Notes: generated by a model from the sequence alone, not told the origin. Positions 17,092 through 26,102 are shown, counted from the first letter of the stretch. The stretch is DNA of 64,000 bases from Methylobacterium frigidaeris (GCF_022179185.1 NZ_BPQJ01000005.1:186001-250000); one strand, 5' to 3'. Numbers and translations: made by a program.

Positions 17092-17862
17092 CTATTCCTT
17101 GTAATCCGGGTCGCTGCGCTCCAGCATGCGCTTGAAGGCGTCCCACTCGGTGTCGGGCAGCTTTCCCGTCTCCATCTTGTCGTAGAACGACGCGTACTGG
17201 CCGGCGGTCTTGGTCGCGACCGCCGCGGAGGGGCGGATCAGCGGGGCGCCGGCGGCTTGCAGCGCGAGCTGGGCGCGGCAGGAGCGCTCCAGGTTGTGCA
17301 TCAGCTTGAACGCCTCGGCGACCGAGCGGCCGCAGGTCAGCATGCCGTGGTTGCGCAGGACCATCACGGGTTTGTCGCCGAGATCGGCTACCAGGCGCTC
17401 GCGCTCGTCGAGGTCGAGGGCGATCCCCTCATAGTCGTGGTAGGCGAGGCGGCCGTGGAACTGCATCGACCACTGGTTGAGCGGCAGCAGCCCCTCTTCC
17501 TGGCACGAGACGGCGACGCCCGCCACCGTATGGGTGTGCAGCACGCACAGCGCGTCCTCCCGGGCGGCGTGGACCGCGCTGTGGATGGTGAAGCCCGCCG
17601 GGTTGATGCCCAGCCCGCACGGGTCGTCGACGACGCGCCCCTCGAGGTCGACGGTGACGAGGTTGCCGGCCTTCACCTCCTCGAAGCGCAGGCCGTAAGG
17701 ATTGATCAGGAAGCGGTGCTCAGGGCCCGGCAGCCGGGCCGAGATGTGGGTGTAGATGCTGTCGTCGAGTCCGAGGCGGTGGATCAGCCGGTAGGCTGCC
17801 GCAAGGTCGACGCGGATGCGCTGCGCCACCTCGTCGGCGTGCGGATGAGCGGATGACGACAT
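17092..17862 (-). CDS. Class II aldolase/adducin-family protein
   Basis: 256 residues covering the whole family fold: RVDLAAAYRLIHRLGLDDSIYTHISAR, then NPYGLRFEEVKAGNLVTVD, the zinc-site pair VLHTHTVAG and the distal His of VLRNHGMLTCG. Members include fuculose/rhamnulose-phosphate aldolases and decarboxylating or dehydrating relatives; this one resembles the short subgroup often annotated simply as aldolase. It is first in the minus-strand run feeding the transporter genes and is divergent from a GntR regulator 244 bp away. Confidence 0.85.
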   Translation of the reverse strand: MSSSAHPHADEVAQRIRVDLAAAYRLIHRLGLDDSIYTHISARLPGPEHRFLINPYGLRFEEVKAGNLVTVDLEGRVVDDPCGLGINPAGFTIHSAVHAAREDALCVLHTHTVAGVAVSCQEEGLLPLNQWSMQFHGRLAYHDYEGIALDLDERERLVADLGDKPVMVLRNHGMLTCGRSVAEAFKLMHNLERSCRAQLALQAAGAPLIRPSAAVATKTAGQYASFYDKMETGKLPDTEWDAFKRMLERSDPDYKE

Positions 17863-18106
17863 CGGACCTCCTCACGGACTCATTCGGCGACGGGGTGCGC
17901 CGCGACGACTTGCCCGGGTACCGGGCGATTTGGCGTGTATGGACGGCGCGGCGCGAATACTCGCACGCCGACGGCCGGATGCCGAGACGGACGGATCACA
18001 ACATCACCCGGCATGAGCCTAGACTGACCCGGCCCTGCGCCACGATCAAGCTGAAAGTGTCGACAATCGACGCCTACGTATTGCACATTGCAGCCACGGA
18101 GGTGCG
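17863..18106. promoter_or_regulatory. Divergent promoter region of aldolase and GntR genes
   Basis: Shared 244-bp control region. Close to the regulator start are the palindrome TGTCGACA (18058-18065) and a direct repeat ATTGCAC-ATTGCA (about 18080-18092). Either could be the operator of the GntR protein; no consensus promoter stands out. Confidence 0.35.
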
Positions 18107-18799
18107 ATGCGCGCGATGTCCCCACCCGTCGGGTTGCCGGTGCTGGCCGAGAGCGATCTCGTGCGCCAGGTCGCGCGCCGGCTCACCGATGCGATCGTGC
18201 ACGGGCGACTCGCTCCCGGCGCCAAGGTGGCGGAGGCGGCGGTCGCCCGCGAACTCGGCATCAGCCGGGCGCCGGTGCGGGAGGCGGCGCGTCTCCTCGA
18301 GAGCCAGGGCCTGCTCAAGGCCTCGCCGCGGCGCGGCTTCTTCGTCCGCGAGCTCTCCGCGCAGGAGGTCGACGAGCTCTATGACCTGCGCCTTTGCGTC
18401 GAGCGCCACGCCGCCGTCGAGGCGGCCCGCCGCCTGACCCCGGCGGCGCGGGACGGCCTGCGCCGCCAGCTCGACCTGATGCGGGACCTCGCCCGGCGCG
18501 ACGACCCGGCGGCCATCGTCGAGGCCGACTACCAGTTCCACCGCCTGATCTGCGAGGCCGCCGGCAACGGCCGCCTGCTGCGCCTGTTCGACGGGCTGGC
18601 CTCGGAATTGCGGATCGTGATCGGGCTGATCGGCCGGCTCTACGACGATCCGGGGGAAATCGCCCGCACGCACGAGCCGGTGCTGGAGGCCATCGAGGCC
18701 GGCCACCCGGAGCGGATCGTCGCCCATGTCGACCACCATCTCGGCGTCGCCCGCCGCGAGGTCGTCCGGCTGGTGCAGAGCCTCGCCCCCAACCCCTGA
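18107..18799 (+). CDS. GntR-family regulator, FCD subfamily
   Basis: 230 residues. Winged HTH at about 18-78 (VRQVARRLTDAIVHGRLAPGAKVAEAAVARELGISRAPVREAARLLESQGL), then the FCD helical domain with metal-site residues (EADYQFHRLIC, RTHEPVLEAI, VDHHLG). GGAGGTGC precedes the start by a few bases. Divergent to the aldolase-transporter unit and directly upstream of the deacetylase and cupin genes, it is the likely local regulator of both sides. Confidence 0.88.
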   Translation: MRAMSPPVGLPVLAESDLVRQVARRLTDAIVHGRLAPGAKVAEAAVARELGISRAPVREAARLLESQGLLKASPRRGFFVRELSAQEVDELYDLRLCVERHAAVEAARRLTPAARDGLRRQLDLMRDLARRDDPAAIVEADYQFHRLICEAAGNGRLLRLFDGLASELRIVIGLIGRLYDDPGEIARTHEPVLEAIEAGHPERIVAHVDHHLGVARREVVRLVQSLAPNP

Positions 18800-18839
18800 G
18801 GCGAAAGCCTCGCTCCCACCTCATGACGTCGGAGATCCC

Positions 18840-19868
18840 ATGAAGGCCGTCCATTCCGAGGACCATCGCCGCCACGACCCGAAGTTCTTCCTGGTGCGCG
18901 GCCAGGTGAAGCCCGCCGCCGACCAGCCCGAGCGGGCCGACCGGCTGCTCGCCGGATTGAGGGCCGGGAACCACGCGGTGGTGGCGCCGCAAGCCCACGG
19001 CGCGGGCGCCCGGGCCCGGGTGCACAGCCCCGATTACCTCGCCTTCATGGCGGAGGCCTGGGAGGCCTGGGAGGCCCTGCCCGACCACGGATCTGAGATG
19101 ATCGCCAACATCCACCCGGTGCGGGAGGCCGCGACCTACCCGACCCACATCGTCGGCCGGCTCGGCTGGCACACCGTCGACACCGCCTGCCCGATCGGCC
19201 CGGGCACCTATGCGGCGGCCTCAGCGGCGACGGATGTCGCGGCGAGCGCGGCGCAACTGGTGCTCGACGGCGAGGACGCGGCCTACGCCCTCTGCCGCCC
19301 GCCCGGCCACCACGCCTATCGCGACCGGGCCGGGGGCCATTGCTACTTCAACAACAGCGCGGTCGCCGCCGCTCACCTCCGCCAGCGCCACGCCCGGGTC
19401 GCGGTGCTCGACGTCGACGTGCATCACGGCAACGGCACGCAAGGGATCTTCTACCGCGATCCGAGCGTGCTCACCGTCTCGCTCCACGCCGATCCGCGCG
19501 GCTTCTACCCGTTCGTCTGGGGCTACGCCCACGAGCGCGGGGAGGGGGAGGGGATCGGCGCCAACCTCAACCTGCCGCTGCCGCTCGGCACCGGCGACGA
19601 CGATTACCTGACGGTGCTGGAGGGCGTGGCGAGCCGCACGGTCCAGGCCTTCGCCCCGACGGCGCTGGTGGTGGCGCTCGGCCTCGACGCCTCGGAGCAC
19701 GATCCGCTCGCCGGGCTCGCCATCACGACGGAGGGCTTTCGCCGCATCGGCGCGGCTTTGGCCCGCCTGAACCTGCCGACTGTGCTGGTGCAGGAGGGCG
19801 GCTACCTCTCGGACCTGCTGGGCGAGAACCTCATGGCGGTTCTCGCCGGCTTCGAATCCGCCCGATAG
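18840..19868 (+). CDS. Acetylpolyamine amidohydrolase-like deacetylase (HDAC superfamily)
   Basis: 342 residues. Zinc-dependent removal of acetyl groups from acylated amines. The catalytic tandem histidines are H157-H158 (RPPGHHAYRD), zinc ligands D193 and H195 (DVDVHHGNGTQ) and D283 (GLDASEHDPL), and the transition-state Tyr is Y322 (QEGGYLSD). This spacing, the length and the N-terminus (KAVHSEDHRRHDPKFF...QPERADRLL) match bacterial acetylpolyamine amidohydrolases better than AcuC or eukaryotic HDACs. Likely substrates are N-acetylputrescine or N-acetylcadaverine, but this is inferred. The start at 18840 is the first codon with family homology. The cupin gene follows 11 bp later. Confidence 0.85.
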   Translation: MKAVHSEDHRRHDPKFFLVRGQVKPAADQPERADRLLAGLRAGNHAVVAPQAHGAGARARVHSPDYLAFMAEAWEAWEALPDHGSEMIANIHPVREAATYPTHIVGRLGWHTVDTACPIGPGTYAAASAATDVAASAAQLVLDGEDAAYALCRPPGHHAYRDRAGGHCYFNNSAVAAAHLRQRHARVAVLDVDVHHGNGTQGIFYRDPSVLTVSLHADPRGFYPFVWGYAHERGEGEGIGANLNLPLPLGTGDDDYLTVLEGVASRTVQAFAPTALVVALGLDASEHDPLAGLAITTEGFRRIGAALARLNLPTVLVQEGGYLSDLLGENLMAVLAGFESAR

Positions 19869-19879
19869 GGGATCGTCCC

Positions 19880-20200
19880 ATGGCCTTCGCCTGCACGATT
19901 CCCGCGGTCCCGACCGTCCAGCACGACGATGACACGGTGCGCATCACCCGCTGGGACTTCTCCCCCGGCGCCGTCACCGGCTGGCACGAGCACGGCTGGC
20001 CCTACTTCGTGGTGATGATCACCGCCGGCACTCTGCGGATCCACGACGGCACCCAGGTGACCGAGGTGCCGCTCGCCCACGGCCAATCCTACCGCCGCCC
20101 GGCCGGCATCCGCCACGACGTCCAGAACGGCTCCGACCACCCGATCGCCTTCGTGGAGATCGAGGTGAAGCGGCCGGAGGGGCTGGCGGCCCTCGCCTGA
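19880..20200 (+). CDS. Single-domain cupin protein
   Basis: 106 residues forming one cupin barrel: metal-site motif 1 is GWHEHGWPYFVVMITAG (H36, H38) and motif 2 ends in AGIRHDVQNG (H79). No catalytic family can be assigned; such small cupins often accompany amine or amino-acid catabolic genes. Its ATG lies 11 bp after the deacetylase stop, so the two are co-transcribed, and a strong terminator follows. Confidence 0.75.
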   Translation: MAFACTIPAVPTVQHDDDTVRITRWDFSPGAVTGWHEHGWPYFVVMITAGTLRIHDGTQVTEVPLAHGQSYRRPAGIRHDVQNGSDHPIAFVEIEVKRPEGLAALA

Positions 20201-20220
20201 GCGGCGCCCCCAAACGGGAA

Positions 20221-20248
20221 CGGCCGGGGCGTGAGCCCCGGCCGCTTC
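20221..20248. terminator. Intrinsic terminator between cupin gene and flagellin gene
   Basis: Perfect 10-bp arms 20221-20230 and 20235-20244 (CGGCCGGGGC / GCCCCGGCCG) around GTGA, followed on the plus strand by CTTCTTT. It ends the plus-strand deacetylase-cupin transcript and can also act for the convergent flagellin gene. Confidence 0.8.
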
Positions 20249-20271
20249 TTTGGTGAGGCTCTAAGTGCCGA

Positions 20272-22167
20272 TCAGCGCAGGAGCTGGAGGATGCCCTGCT
20301 GCGACTGGTTGGCGAGCGACAGGGCCGAGATGCCGAGCGAGTTGCGGGTCGAGAGAGCCTGCGAGTTCGCCGCCTCCTCGTTCAGGTCCGCATTCGTCAG
20401 GTTCGCCGCGCCCGCATCGAGCACGTTGATCATCTGCTTGGTGAAGTCCTGCCGGTTCTGCACCACCGCCAGGTTGGCGCCCAGGGTCGAGGCCTGGTTC
20501 TTCAGCTGGCTCGACGCGCTGTTGATGTTCGAGATCACGGCGTTGATCGAGTTGCTGTCCTGGAAGTCGGTCTGGCCGACCGCGACCATGCCGAGCAGCG
20601 AGGCCGAGACCTGCGTGCCGGAGATCTTCAGCGAGGAGGTGCCCTTCTCGTTGAAGCTGACGTTGACGGTGTCGCCGGCCAGCAGGTTCGTGCCGTTGAA
20701 GCCCGAATCCGCCGCCATCTGGTCGATCTGGCCGAGCAGGTTGTTGTAGGTGCTCACCAGGTTGTTGCGGGTGTTGGCGCCGTCACCGCTGATGATCGCG
20801 CTCGACGTGCTAGTGCTGAACGGGTTGCCGGCGCCGCTCGCCGAGACGGTCAGGTTGTCGGCACCCGACTCGTTGGTGGTGGTGATCTTGAGCGCGCCGG
20901 TGGTGCTGTCGATGCTCGCCATCGCGTTGGCCGGGGCCAGGGCGGCGTTGAGCTGGTTGAGCGTCGAGATCTGGCCCGCAGCCGTGCCGAAGCTCAGGCT
21001 GACCGAGTTTCCGCTGGCCACCTTGACGGTGATCGACTTGCTGTCCAGGGCGCTCTTGGTGAAGGTCTGGGTCGGGGGGGTACCGGCCGTCGCGACCGTA
21101 GAGCCCTGGCCGGCGCCGTAGCTCTTGATGAGCGAGAAGCCGAGGTTAGACACCTTGGCGGTCGAGGTGCTGCCGTCGCCGAGCACGATGCCGGTCGCCG
21201 AGTCCGCCGCCGTGAAGCTGAACTTGCGGGCTGTGGCGTCGTAGGTGGCGCTGACCGTGCCGTTCGTAGCCGTGCTCACCTTCTGGGCGAGCGAGCTCAG
21301 GGTGTCGGAGCGGCCCACGGTCACGCCCTGGCCGTTGACGGTGAACGTGTCGCCGACGTTGAAGCCAGCGCCGGTGGCGAGCGAGGTCGCGGTCGGCAGG
21401 AACGTGCCGGCGGTGGTGACGGTGGGCGTGGCGCCGAACAGCGCGGCCGACTGCGTGTCGGTGCCGAGCGAGAAGGTGCCCCCGTCTGCGGTGCCGGTGA
21501 AGGCAATGAAGTTGCCGCTGACAGCCGCGGTGACCGACGAGCCGGCGGCCTTGAGCTGGGTGTTGATGGCGGCGACGAAGGACGCCTGCGTGGTGTCGTC
21601 GATGCCCTTGGTCAGGGTGACGCCGACGCCGTCGATCGTGACCGTCTTGCTCGACGACGCTGCGGTGAAGAAGTTGGTCTGGATGGCGTTCTGGTCGGCG
21701 ACGCTGACGGTAGTAGTCAAGACCCGGGCGACGGCCGGGCCGGACGTGCCGACTTGGTTCTCGGCGACGGCAGTGGTGGCGCCGACGGAGAGGAGGTTGT
21801 TGGCAGTGGCGCCCGACAGGGCGGTCGAGGCGATGCTGGCCTTGGCCGAGAAGGCGTTGGAGGCCGAGAGGGCCTGCTGGGCGACGGACTTGAGCTGGTC
21901 AGTCAGGCCCTGCAGCTTGGTCAGGCCGGTATTGGCGGCCTGGATGGTCTGGATGCCGTTCGACACCCCGTCGAGCAGGTTGCTGAGGGCCGACGAGCGC
22001 GAGGACAGACCCTGGGCGGTGAAGTAGTTGCTCGGGCTGTCGAGGGCGCTGTTGACCTTCTTGCCGGTCGCGAGGCGGGTCTGCGTGGTCGAGAGCAGGT
22101 CGGCCGTGCCCTGGAGCGACAGGAGGTTCTGGCGGGTGGCGGCCGAGAGGGTGATGCCGGAAGACAT
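20272..22167 (-). CDS. Flagellin, long form (copy A)
   Basis: 631 residues; the exported filament subunit. N-terminal D0/D1 helix ITLSAATRQNLLSLQGTADLLSTTQTRLATGKKVN and C-terminal D1/D0 helix (QNRQDFTKQMINVL, DLNEEAANSQALSTRNSLGISALSLANQSQQGILQLLR) are flagellin hallmarks. The long centre (about 115-480) is Thr/Ser/Gly-rich and contains strands of the flagellin hook-IN type (AGFNVGDTFTVNGQ). No Cys, as usual for flagellins. The start at 22167 has AGGATCG upstream. Residues about 117-273 are encoded by DNA apparently identical to copy B. Translation is probably under FlbT control. Confidence 0.95.
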   Translation of the reverse strand: MSSGITLSAATRQNLLSLQGTADLLSTTQTRLATGKKVNSALDSPSNYFTAQGLSSRSSALSNLLDGVSNGIQTIQAANTGLTKLQGLTDQLKSVAQQALSASNAFSAKASIASTALSGATANNLLSVGATTAVAENQVGTSGPAVARVLTTTVSVADQNAIQTNFFTAASSSKTVTIDGVGVTLTKGIDDTTQASFVAAINTQLKAAGSSVTAAVSGNFIAFTGTADGGTFSLGTDTQSAALFGATPTVTTAGTFLPTATSLATGAGFNVGDTFTVNGQGVTVGRSDTLSSLAQKVSTATNGTVSATYDATARKFSFTAADSATGIVLGDGSTSTAKVSNLGFSLIKSYGAGQGSTVATAGTPPTQTFTKSALDSKSITVKVASGNSVSLSFGTAAGQISTLNQLNAALAPANAMASIDSTTGALKITTTNESGADNLTVSASGAGNPFSTSTSSAIISGDGANTRNNLVSTYNNLLGQIDQMAADSGFNGTNLLAGDTVNVSFNEKGTSSLKISGTQVSASLLGMVAVGQTDFQDSNSINAVISNINSASSQLKNQASTLGANLAVVQNRQDFTKQMINVLDAGAANLTNADLNEEAANSQALSTRNSLGISALSLANQSQQGILQLLR

Positions 22168-22672
22168 TTGTCGATCCTATTGATCGGGAGACCTTCGTGT
22201 TTTGAAGGCATGATCAGATTGCCCCCTCGCCCTTGCCCGGTCCTTACCGCAAAGCTGAAAAGGCTTTCGTTCCCCTGGATCCGGAGGTCATGACTTTCAG
22301 AACCTTAATGATCATGCCCGCCTTCACTGATCGATTTACCTTAATGCGGCGGTCACCATGATTCACGCGCGGATTGAGAGCCGATGGCCTATGTGGATCG
22401 AACGCCAGGATGGCAATGGTTCGCGCTGTTCGAGGACCCGTCGGGTACGAGCTGTTACGGGAAGAATGCCGCTGCAATGCCCACGGCAAGCGTCGCCGCT
22501 CCGATTGCGGGCTGATCCGGCTGCCGGTTCTGCAAAATCAGGCTCCGCGGCATCCATTACGACCCGCCGAGACCCAGTCGCCGGAGGATGCATTCGCAGA
22601 GATTTTCGGGGCCTGTTCGGGTGGTCCGGCGGAATTGAAATTCTCGATTGCCATCCCGGGGCCGCGTAGCGG

Positions 22673-22762
22673 AACCCGGGATCCATAAACGCTGGCGATG
22701 CTCAATGGCCCGGAGCGCTGGCCGCTCTGTCCTGGCGCGCCAGCGTTTATGGATCCCGGGTT
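22673..22762. repeat. 25-bp perfect inverted repeat, member of a dispersed family
   Basis: Arms 22673-22697 and 22738-22762 are perfect reverse complements (25 of 25). Just left of it, 22654-22680 carries the core CCGGGGCCGCGTAGCGGAAC seen in other gaps (42133, 58910, 62628). The inner 40 bp includes a GC-rich spacer. Confidence 0.7.
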
Positions 22763-22857
22763 CTCGACTTCGTCGAGCCCCGGGATGACGAGGAGAGATG
22801 GCAGTGTCTGCAATGAATAATGGATGGGACGATTCAAATAGGCTCTGGTACAACAAG

Positions 22858-22900
22858 AAACCCCCAGGAGACGCGCATCATACGCGTCCCCTGGGGGTTT
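22858..22900. terminator. Strong 18-bp stem, bidirectional terminator
   Basis: Arms 22858-22875 and 22883-22900 pair with one mismatch, loop CATCATA, flanked by AAA on one side and GGGGGTTTAAAA on the other. It is the most terminator-like structure in this gap. Confidence 0.75.
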
Positions 22901-22981
22901 AAAATCGGCACCTTACGGCGTGATGGAATAGGCCGCATGTCACGTGGCCCGTCGTAGAGAGGCCGTACGGGATGCGCGAAA

Positions 22982-23027
22982 GGCGCAGGCTCCCCGCCTC
23001 TCACACGAGAGACGGCGAGCCTGCGCC
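22982..23027 (-). terminator. Terminator of flagellin B
   Basis: 21-bp arms 22982-23002 and 23007-23027 pair with two mismatches around ACAC. It lies 17 bp past the stop of flagellin B, and the minus-strand sequence continues CCTTTCGCG. Confidence 0.75.
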
Positions 23028-23043
23028 TGTTCCGCCTGCGCGA

Positions 23044-24939
23044 TCAGCCGCGCAGGAGCTGGAGGATGCCCTGCTGGGCTTGGTTGGCGAGCGACAGGGC
23101 CGAGATGCCGAGCGAGTTGCGGGTCGAGAGAGCCTGCGAGTTCGCCGCCTCCTCGTTCAGGTCCGCATTCGTCAGGTTCGCCGCGCCCGTATCGAGCACG
23201 TTGATCATCTGTTTGGTGAAGTCCTGCCGGTTCTGCACCACCGCCAGGTTCGCACCCAGGGTCGAGGCCTGGCTCTGCAGCGCGGTGTTGGCGCTGTTGA
23301 TCGTGGCGATCACGGCGTTGATCGAGTTGCTGTCCTGGAAGTCGGTCTGGCCGACTGCGACCAGGTTGAGCCCTGATGCCGTCACGGCCGTGCCGGAAAT
23401 CTTCAGCGAGGAGGTGCCCCGCTCGTTGAAGCTGACGTTGACGGTGTCGCCAGCCAGCAGGTTCGTGCCGTTGAAGCCCGAATCCGCCGCCATCTGGTCG
23501 ATCTGGCTCAGAAGGCCGTTGTAGGTGTTCACCAGGCCGTTGCGGGTGTTGGCGCCGTCGCCGCCGATGATCGCGCTCGACGTGCTGGTGCTGAACGGGT
23601 TGCCGGTGCCGCTCGCCAATACGGTCAGGTTGTCGGCGCCCGACTCGTTGGTGGTGCTGATCTTGAGCGCGCCGGTCGTGCTGTCGATGCTCGCCATCGC
23701 GTTGGCCGGGGCCAGGGCGGCGTTGAGCTGGTTGAGCGTCGAGATCTGGCCCGCAGCCGTGCCGAAGCTCAGGGTGACCGAGTTGCCGCCCTGCACCTTC
23801 ACGGAGATCGACTTGCTGTCCAGCGCGCTCTTGGTGAAGGTCTGGGTCGGGGGGGTACCGGCCGTCGCGACCGTAGAGCCCTGGCCGGCGCCGTAGCTCT
23901 TGATGAGCGAGAAGCCGAGGTTCGAGATCCTGGCGGTCGAGGTGCTGCCGTCGCCGAGCACGATGCCGGTCGCCGAGTCCGCCGCCGTGAAGCTGAACTT
24001 GCGGGCGGCGGCGTCGTAGGTGGCGCTGACCGTGCCGTTCGTAGCCGTGCTCACCTTCTGGGCGAGCGATGCCAGGGTGTCGGCGCGAGCCACCGAAACG
24101 ATCTGGCCGTTGACGGTGAAGTTGTCGCCGACGTTGAAGCCAGCGCCGGTGGCGAGCGAGGTCGCGGTCGGCAGGAACGTGCCGGCGGTGGTGACGGTGG
24201 GCGTGGCGCCGAACAGCGCGGCCGACTGCGTGTCGGTGCCGAGCGAGAAGGTGCCCCCGTCTGCGGTGCCGGTGAAGGCAATGAAGTTGCCGCTGACAGC
24301 CGCGGTGACCGACGAGCCGGCGGCCTTGAGCTGGGTGTTGATGGCGGCGACGAAGGACGCCTGCGTGGTGTCGTCGATGCCCTTGGTCAGGGTGACGCCG
24401 ACGCCGTCGATCGTGACCGTCTTGCTCGACGACGCTGCGGTGAAGAAGTTGGTCTGGATGGCGTTCTGGTCGGCGACGCTGACGGTAGTAGTCAAGACCC
24501 GGGCGACGGCCGGGCCGGACGTGCCGACTTGGTTCTCGGCGACGGCAGTGGTGGCGCCGACGGAGAGGAGGTTGTTGGCAGTGGCGCCCGACAGGCCCGT
24601 CGAAGCGATGCTGGCCTTGGCCGAGAAGGCGTTGGAGGCCGAGAGCGCCTGCTGGGCGACGGCCTTGAGCTGGTCGGTCAGGCCGCGCAGCTTGGTGATG
24701 CCGGTATTGGCGGCCTGGATGGTCTGGATGCCGTTCGACACCCCGTCGAGCAGGTAGGTCAGGGACGACGACCGCGAATTCAGGTTCTGGGCGGTGAAGT
24801 AGTTCACCGGGCTGTCGAGGGCGCTGTTGACCTTCTTGCCGGTCGCGAGGCGCGTCTGCGTCGTGGAGAGCAGGTCGGCCGTGTCCTGGAGCGACAGGAG
24901 GTTCTGGCGGGTGGCGGCCGAGAGGGTGATGTCGGACAT
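23044..24939 (-). CDS. Flagellin, long form (copy B)
   Basis: 631 residues, the same length as copy A and very similar along its whole length. N-terminus ITLSAATRQNLLSLQDTADLL, C-terminus ISALSLANQAQQGILQLLRG. Differences cluster in the first 115 residues (VNYFTAQNLNSRSSSLTYLL), around residues 275-290 (FTVNGQIVSVARADTLASL) and around 525-560 (AVTASGLNLVAVGQ), while the segment encoding residues 117-273 shows no nucleotide difference from copy A. Leader with AAAGGTCG before the ATG. Tandem with copy A in the same direction but separated by terminators, so independently transcribed. Confidence 0.95.
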   Translation of the reverse strand: MSDITLSAATRQNLLSLQDTADLLSTTQTRLATGKKVNSALDSPVNYFTAQNLNSRSSSLTYLLDGVSNGIQTIQAANTGITKLRGLTDQLKAVAQQALSASNAFSAKASIASTGLSGATANNLLSVGATTAVAENQVGTSGPAVARVLTTTVSVADQNAIQTNFFTAASSSKTVTIDGVGVTLTKGIDDTTQASFVAAINTQLKAAGSSVTAAVSGNFIAFTGTADGGTFSLGTDTQSAALFGATPTVTTAGTFLPTATSLATGAGFNVGDNFTVNGQIVSVARADTLASLAQKVSTATNGTVSATYDAAARKFSFTAADSATGIVLGDGSTSTARISNLGFSLIKSYGAGQGSTVATAGTPPTQTFTKSALDSKSISVKVQGGNSVTLSFGTAAGQISTLNQLNAALAPANAMASIDSTTGALKISTTNESGADNLTVLASGTGNPFSTSTSSAIIGGDGANTRNGLVNTYNGLLSQIDQMAADSGFNGTNLLAGDTVNVSFNERGTSSLKISGTAVTASGLNLVAVGQTDFQDSNSINAVIATINSANTALQSQASTLGANLAVVQNRQDFTKQMINVLDTGAANLTNADLNEEAANSQALSTRNSLGISALSLANQAQQGILQLLRG

Positions 24940-25372
24940 GGTGGCGACCTTTTTGATCGTCGGGCGGGGCGTCTTTTTGACGACGCCGTCACCATCGCCG
25001 TGCGGGCCTTTCGTCTTCCTTAAGCCTAACGGTTCCGCTGACCGGGTCCGTCCTGTTATGGTTAATGTTGGATAAATCTATTGCCGGGGCAGTTGTTTCG
25101 GGTTTCGGTACAGTGAATTCTTAATCGTCCGGGCCCTAGCGTCGGGCGCATGTTCACCCATTCCCCCTCCCACGCCCCGCCTCGAGGGCAGGCCCGCCGG
25201 CCGCTTCCATCTCCGGATGGGGTGGCTCCGGTCGTGCCGCCCGCGTGCCGCGGCGGGGCGCCGGACCGGGGCGGGGCGGCACGGTCTCCCGCCGGCCCGT
25301 CGGGATGACGTGCAGGATGCAACCAGACTCGGAAGGCGCACCCTTCGCTAAAGCCTAAACGGACAGACGCCC
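24940..25372. other. Divergent control region of flagellin B and flbT
   Basis: 433 bp holding the 5' leader of flagellin B on the minus strand and the upstream region of flbT on the plus strand. An AT-rich patch at about 25055-25085 (GGTTAATGTTGGATAAATC) is the likeliest promoter area. I find no clear sigma-28 or sigma-54 consensus, and no gene. Confidence 0.45.
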
Positions 25373-25777
25373 ATGCCCCTGCGCATCCACCTGAAGCCGT
25401 TCGAGCGCCTGATCATCAACGGTGCGGCGCTCCGCAACGGCGAGCGCTCGACCAACCTGCTGATCGAGAACACGTGCAAGTTCCTGCGCGAGAGCGAGAT
25501 CATCCCGGAGAGCGGCGCCGACACCGCGTGCAAGCGCCTGTGCGTCACGCTCCAGCTAATCTACCTCGCCGACCATCCGATCGAGGCCGACGACCTCCTG
25601 GTGCGGCAATCGCTCGAGATCCTGCGCAGCATCCCGACCAGCGCGCCCTACCTGGTGGCGATCCAGGACGAGCTCGCGAACAAGCAGTATCACCGCGCGC
25701 TGAAGGTCGGCCGCGAGCTCGTGGCCTACGAGCGCAGCCTGATGGAGCGGCTGACCTCCGCAACCAACGCCGCCTGA
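25373..25777 (+). CDS. flbT: Flagellin synthesis regulator FlbT
   Basis: 134 residues. FlbT binds flagellin mRNA leaders and controls their translation and stability in alphaproteobacteria. The family start LRIHLKPFERLIINGAALRNG is present, followed by LLIENTCKFLRESEII, ADTACKRLCVTLQLIYLA and NKQYHRALKVGRELVAYERSLM. Length matches the family. It lies immediately upstream of, and divergent from, the two flagellin genes it should regulate; its usual partner flaF is not in the window. Confidence 0.93.
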   Translation: MPLRIHLKPFERLIINGAALRNGERSTNLLIENTCKFLRESEIIPESGADTACKRLCVTLQLIYLADHPIEADDLLVRQSLEILRSIPTSAPYLVAIQDELANKQYHRALKVGRELVAYERSLMERLTSATNAA

Positions 25778-25844
25778 GCCAGCGACACCGCGGGGCAACG
25801 AAACCGCCCCGGCCCAGCCGCAATGGGGTGGTGGTGCTTGCCCC

Positions 25845-26102
25845 ATGAGCGACACGGACCCGATCGACTGGACCTCTCCGGCGCAACTCGTCGTCTGGCC
25901 GGGACGCGGCCCCGACGAGCCGGTGACCACGATCCTGCGCGAGGCGGTGGCGGCGGCCCGTTCGGTCGAGGCTGGGAGCGCCTGGATCATCCTCGCCGAC
26001 GGGCGCATCCTCCGCCCGGGCCAAGTCGCCGAGCTTCAGATCGCCGAGCTTCAGGCCGCCGGCCGCGCCTCGCGCGACAGAGCTTCGAGCCGCCGCGCCT
26101 GA
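25845..26102 (+). CDS. Small hypothetical protein
   Basis: 85 residues, soluble. The first two thirds look folded (DWTSPAQLVVWPGRGPDEPVTTILREAVAAARSVEAGSAWIILADGRILRPGQV), then a short duplication AELQIAELQAAG and a basic tail. No clear Shine-Dalgarno (GGTGGTGG is the nearest G-rich stretch). No family is recognised. Support is coding-like composition and position between two real genes on the same strand. Confidence 0.5.
   Translation: MSDTDPIDWTSPAQLVVWPGRGPDEPVTTILREAVAAARSVEAGSAWIILADGRILRPGQVAELQIAELQAAGRASRDRASSRRA

Larger units (their letters stand above)
22168..23043. other. 876-bp gap between the two flagellin genes
   Basis: Contains the leader of flagellin A (next to 22168), a palindromic repeat at 22654-22790 and two terminator-like stems (22858-22900 and 22982-23027). 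Short open frames cross 22360-22690 but lie within the repeat and lack ribosome-binding sites. No gene is supported. Confidence 0.6.

Noticed and set aside
22358..22837. Short open frames between the flagellin genes
   Set aside because: They lie inside palindromic repeat sequence, have no ribosome-binding sites and differ in every frame.
20272..24939. Possible misassembly or artificial duplication of the flagellin gene
   Set aside because: Flanks and several internal segments differ, leaders and terminators are distinct; gene conversion explains the identical tract better.
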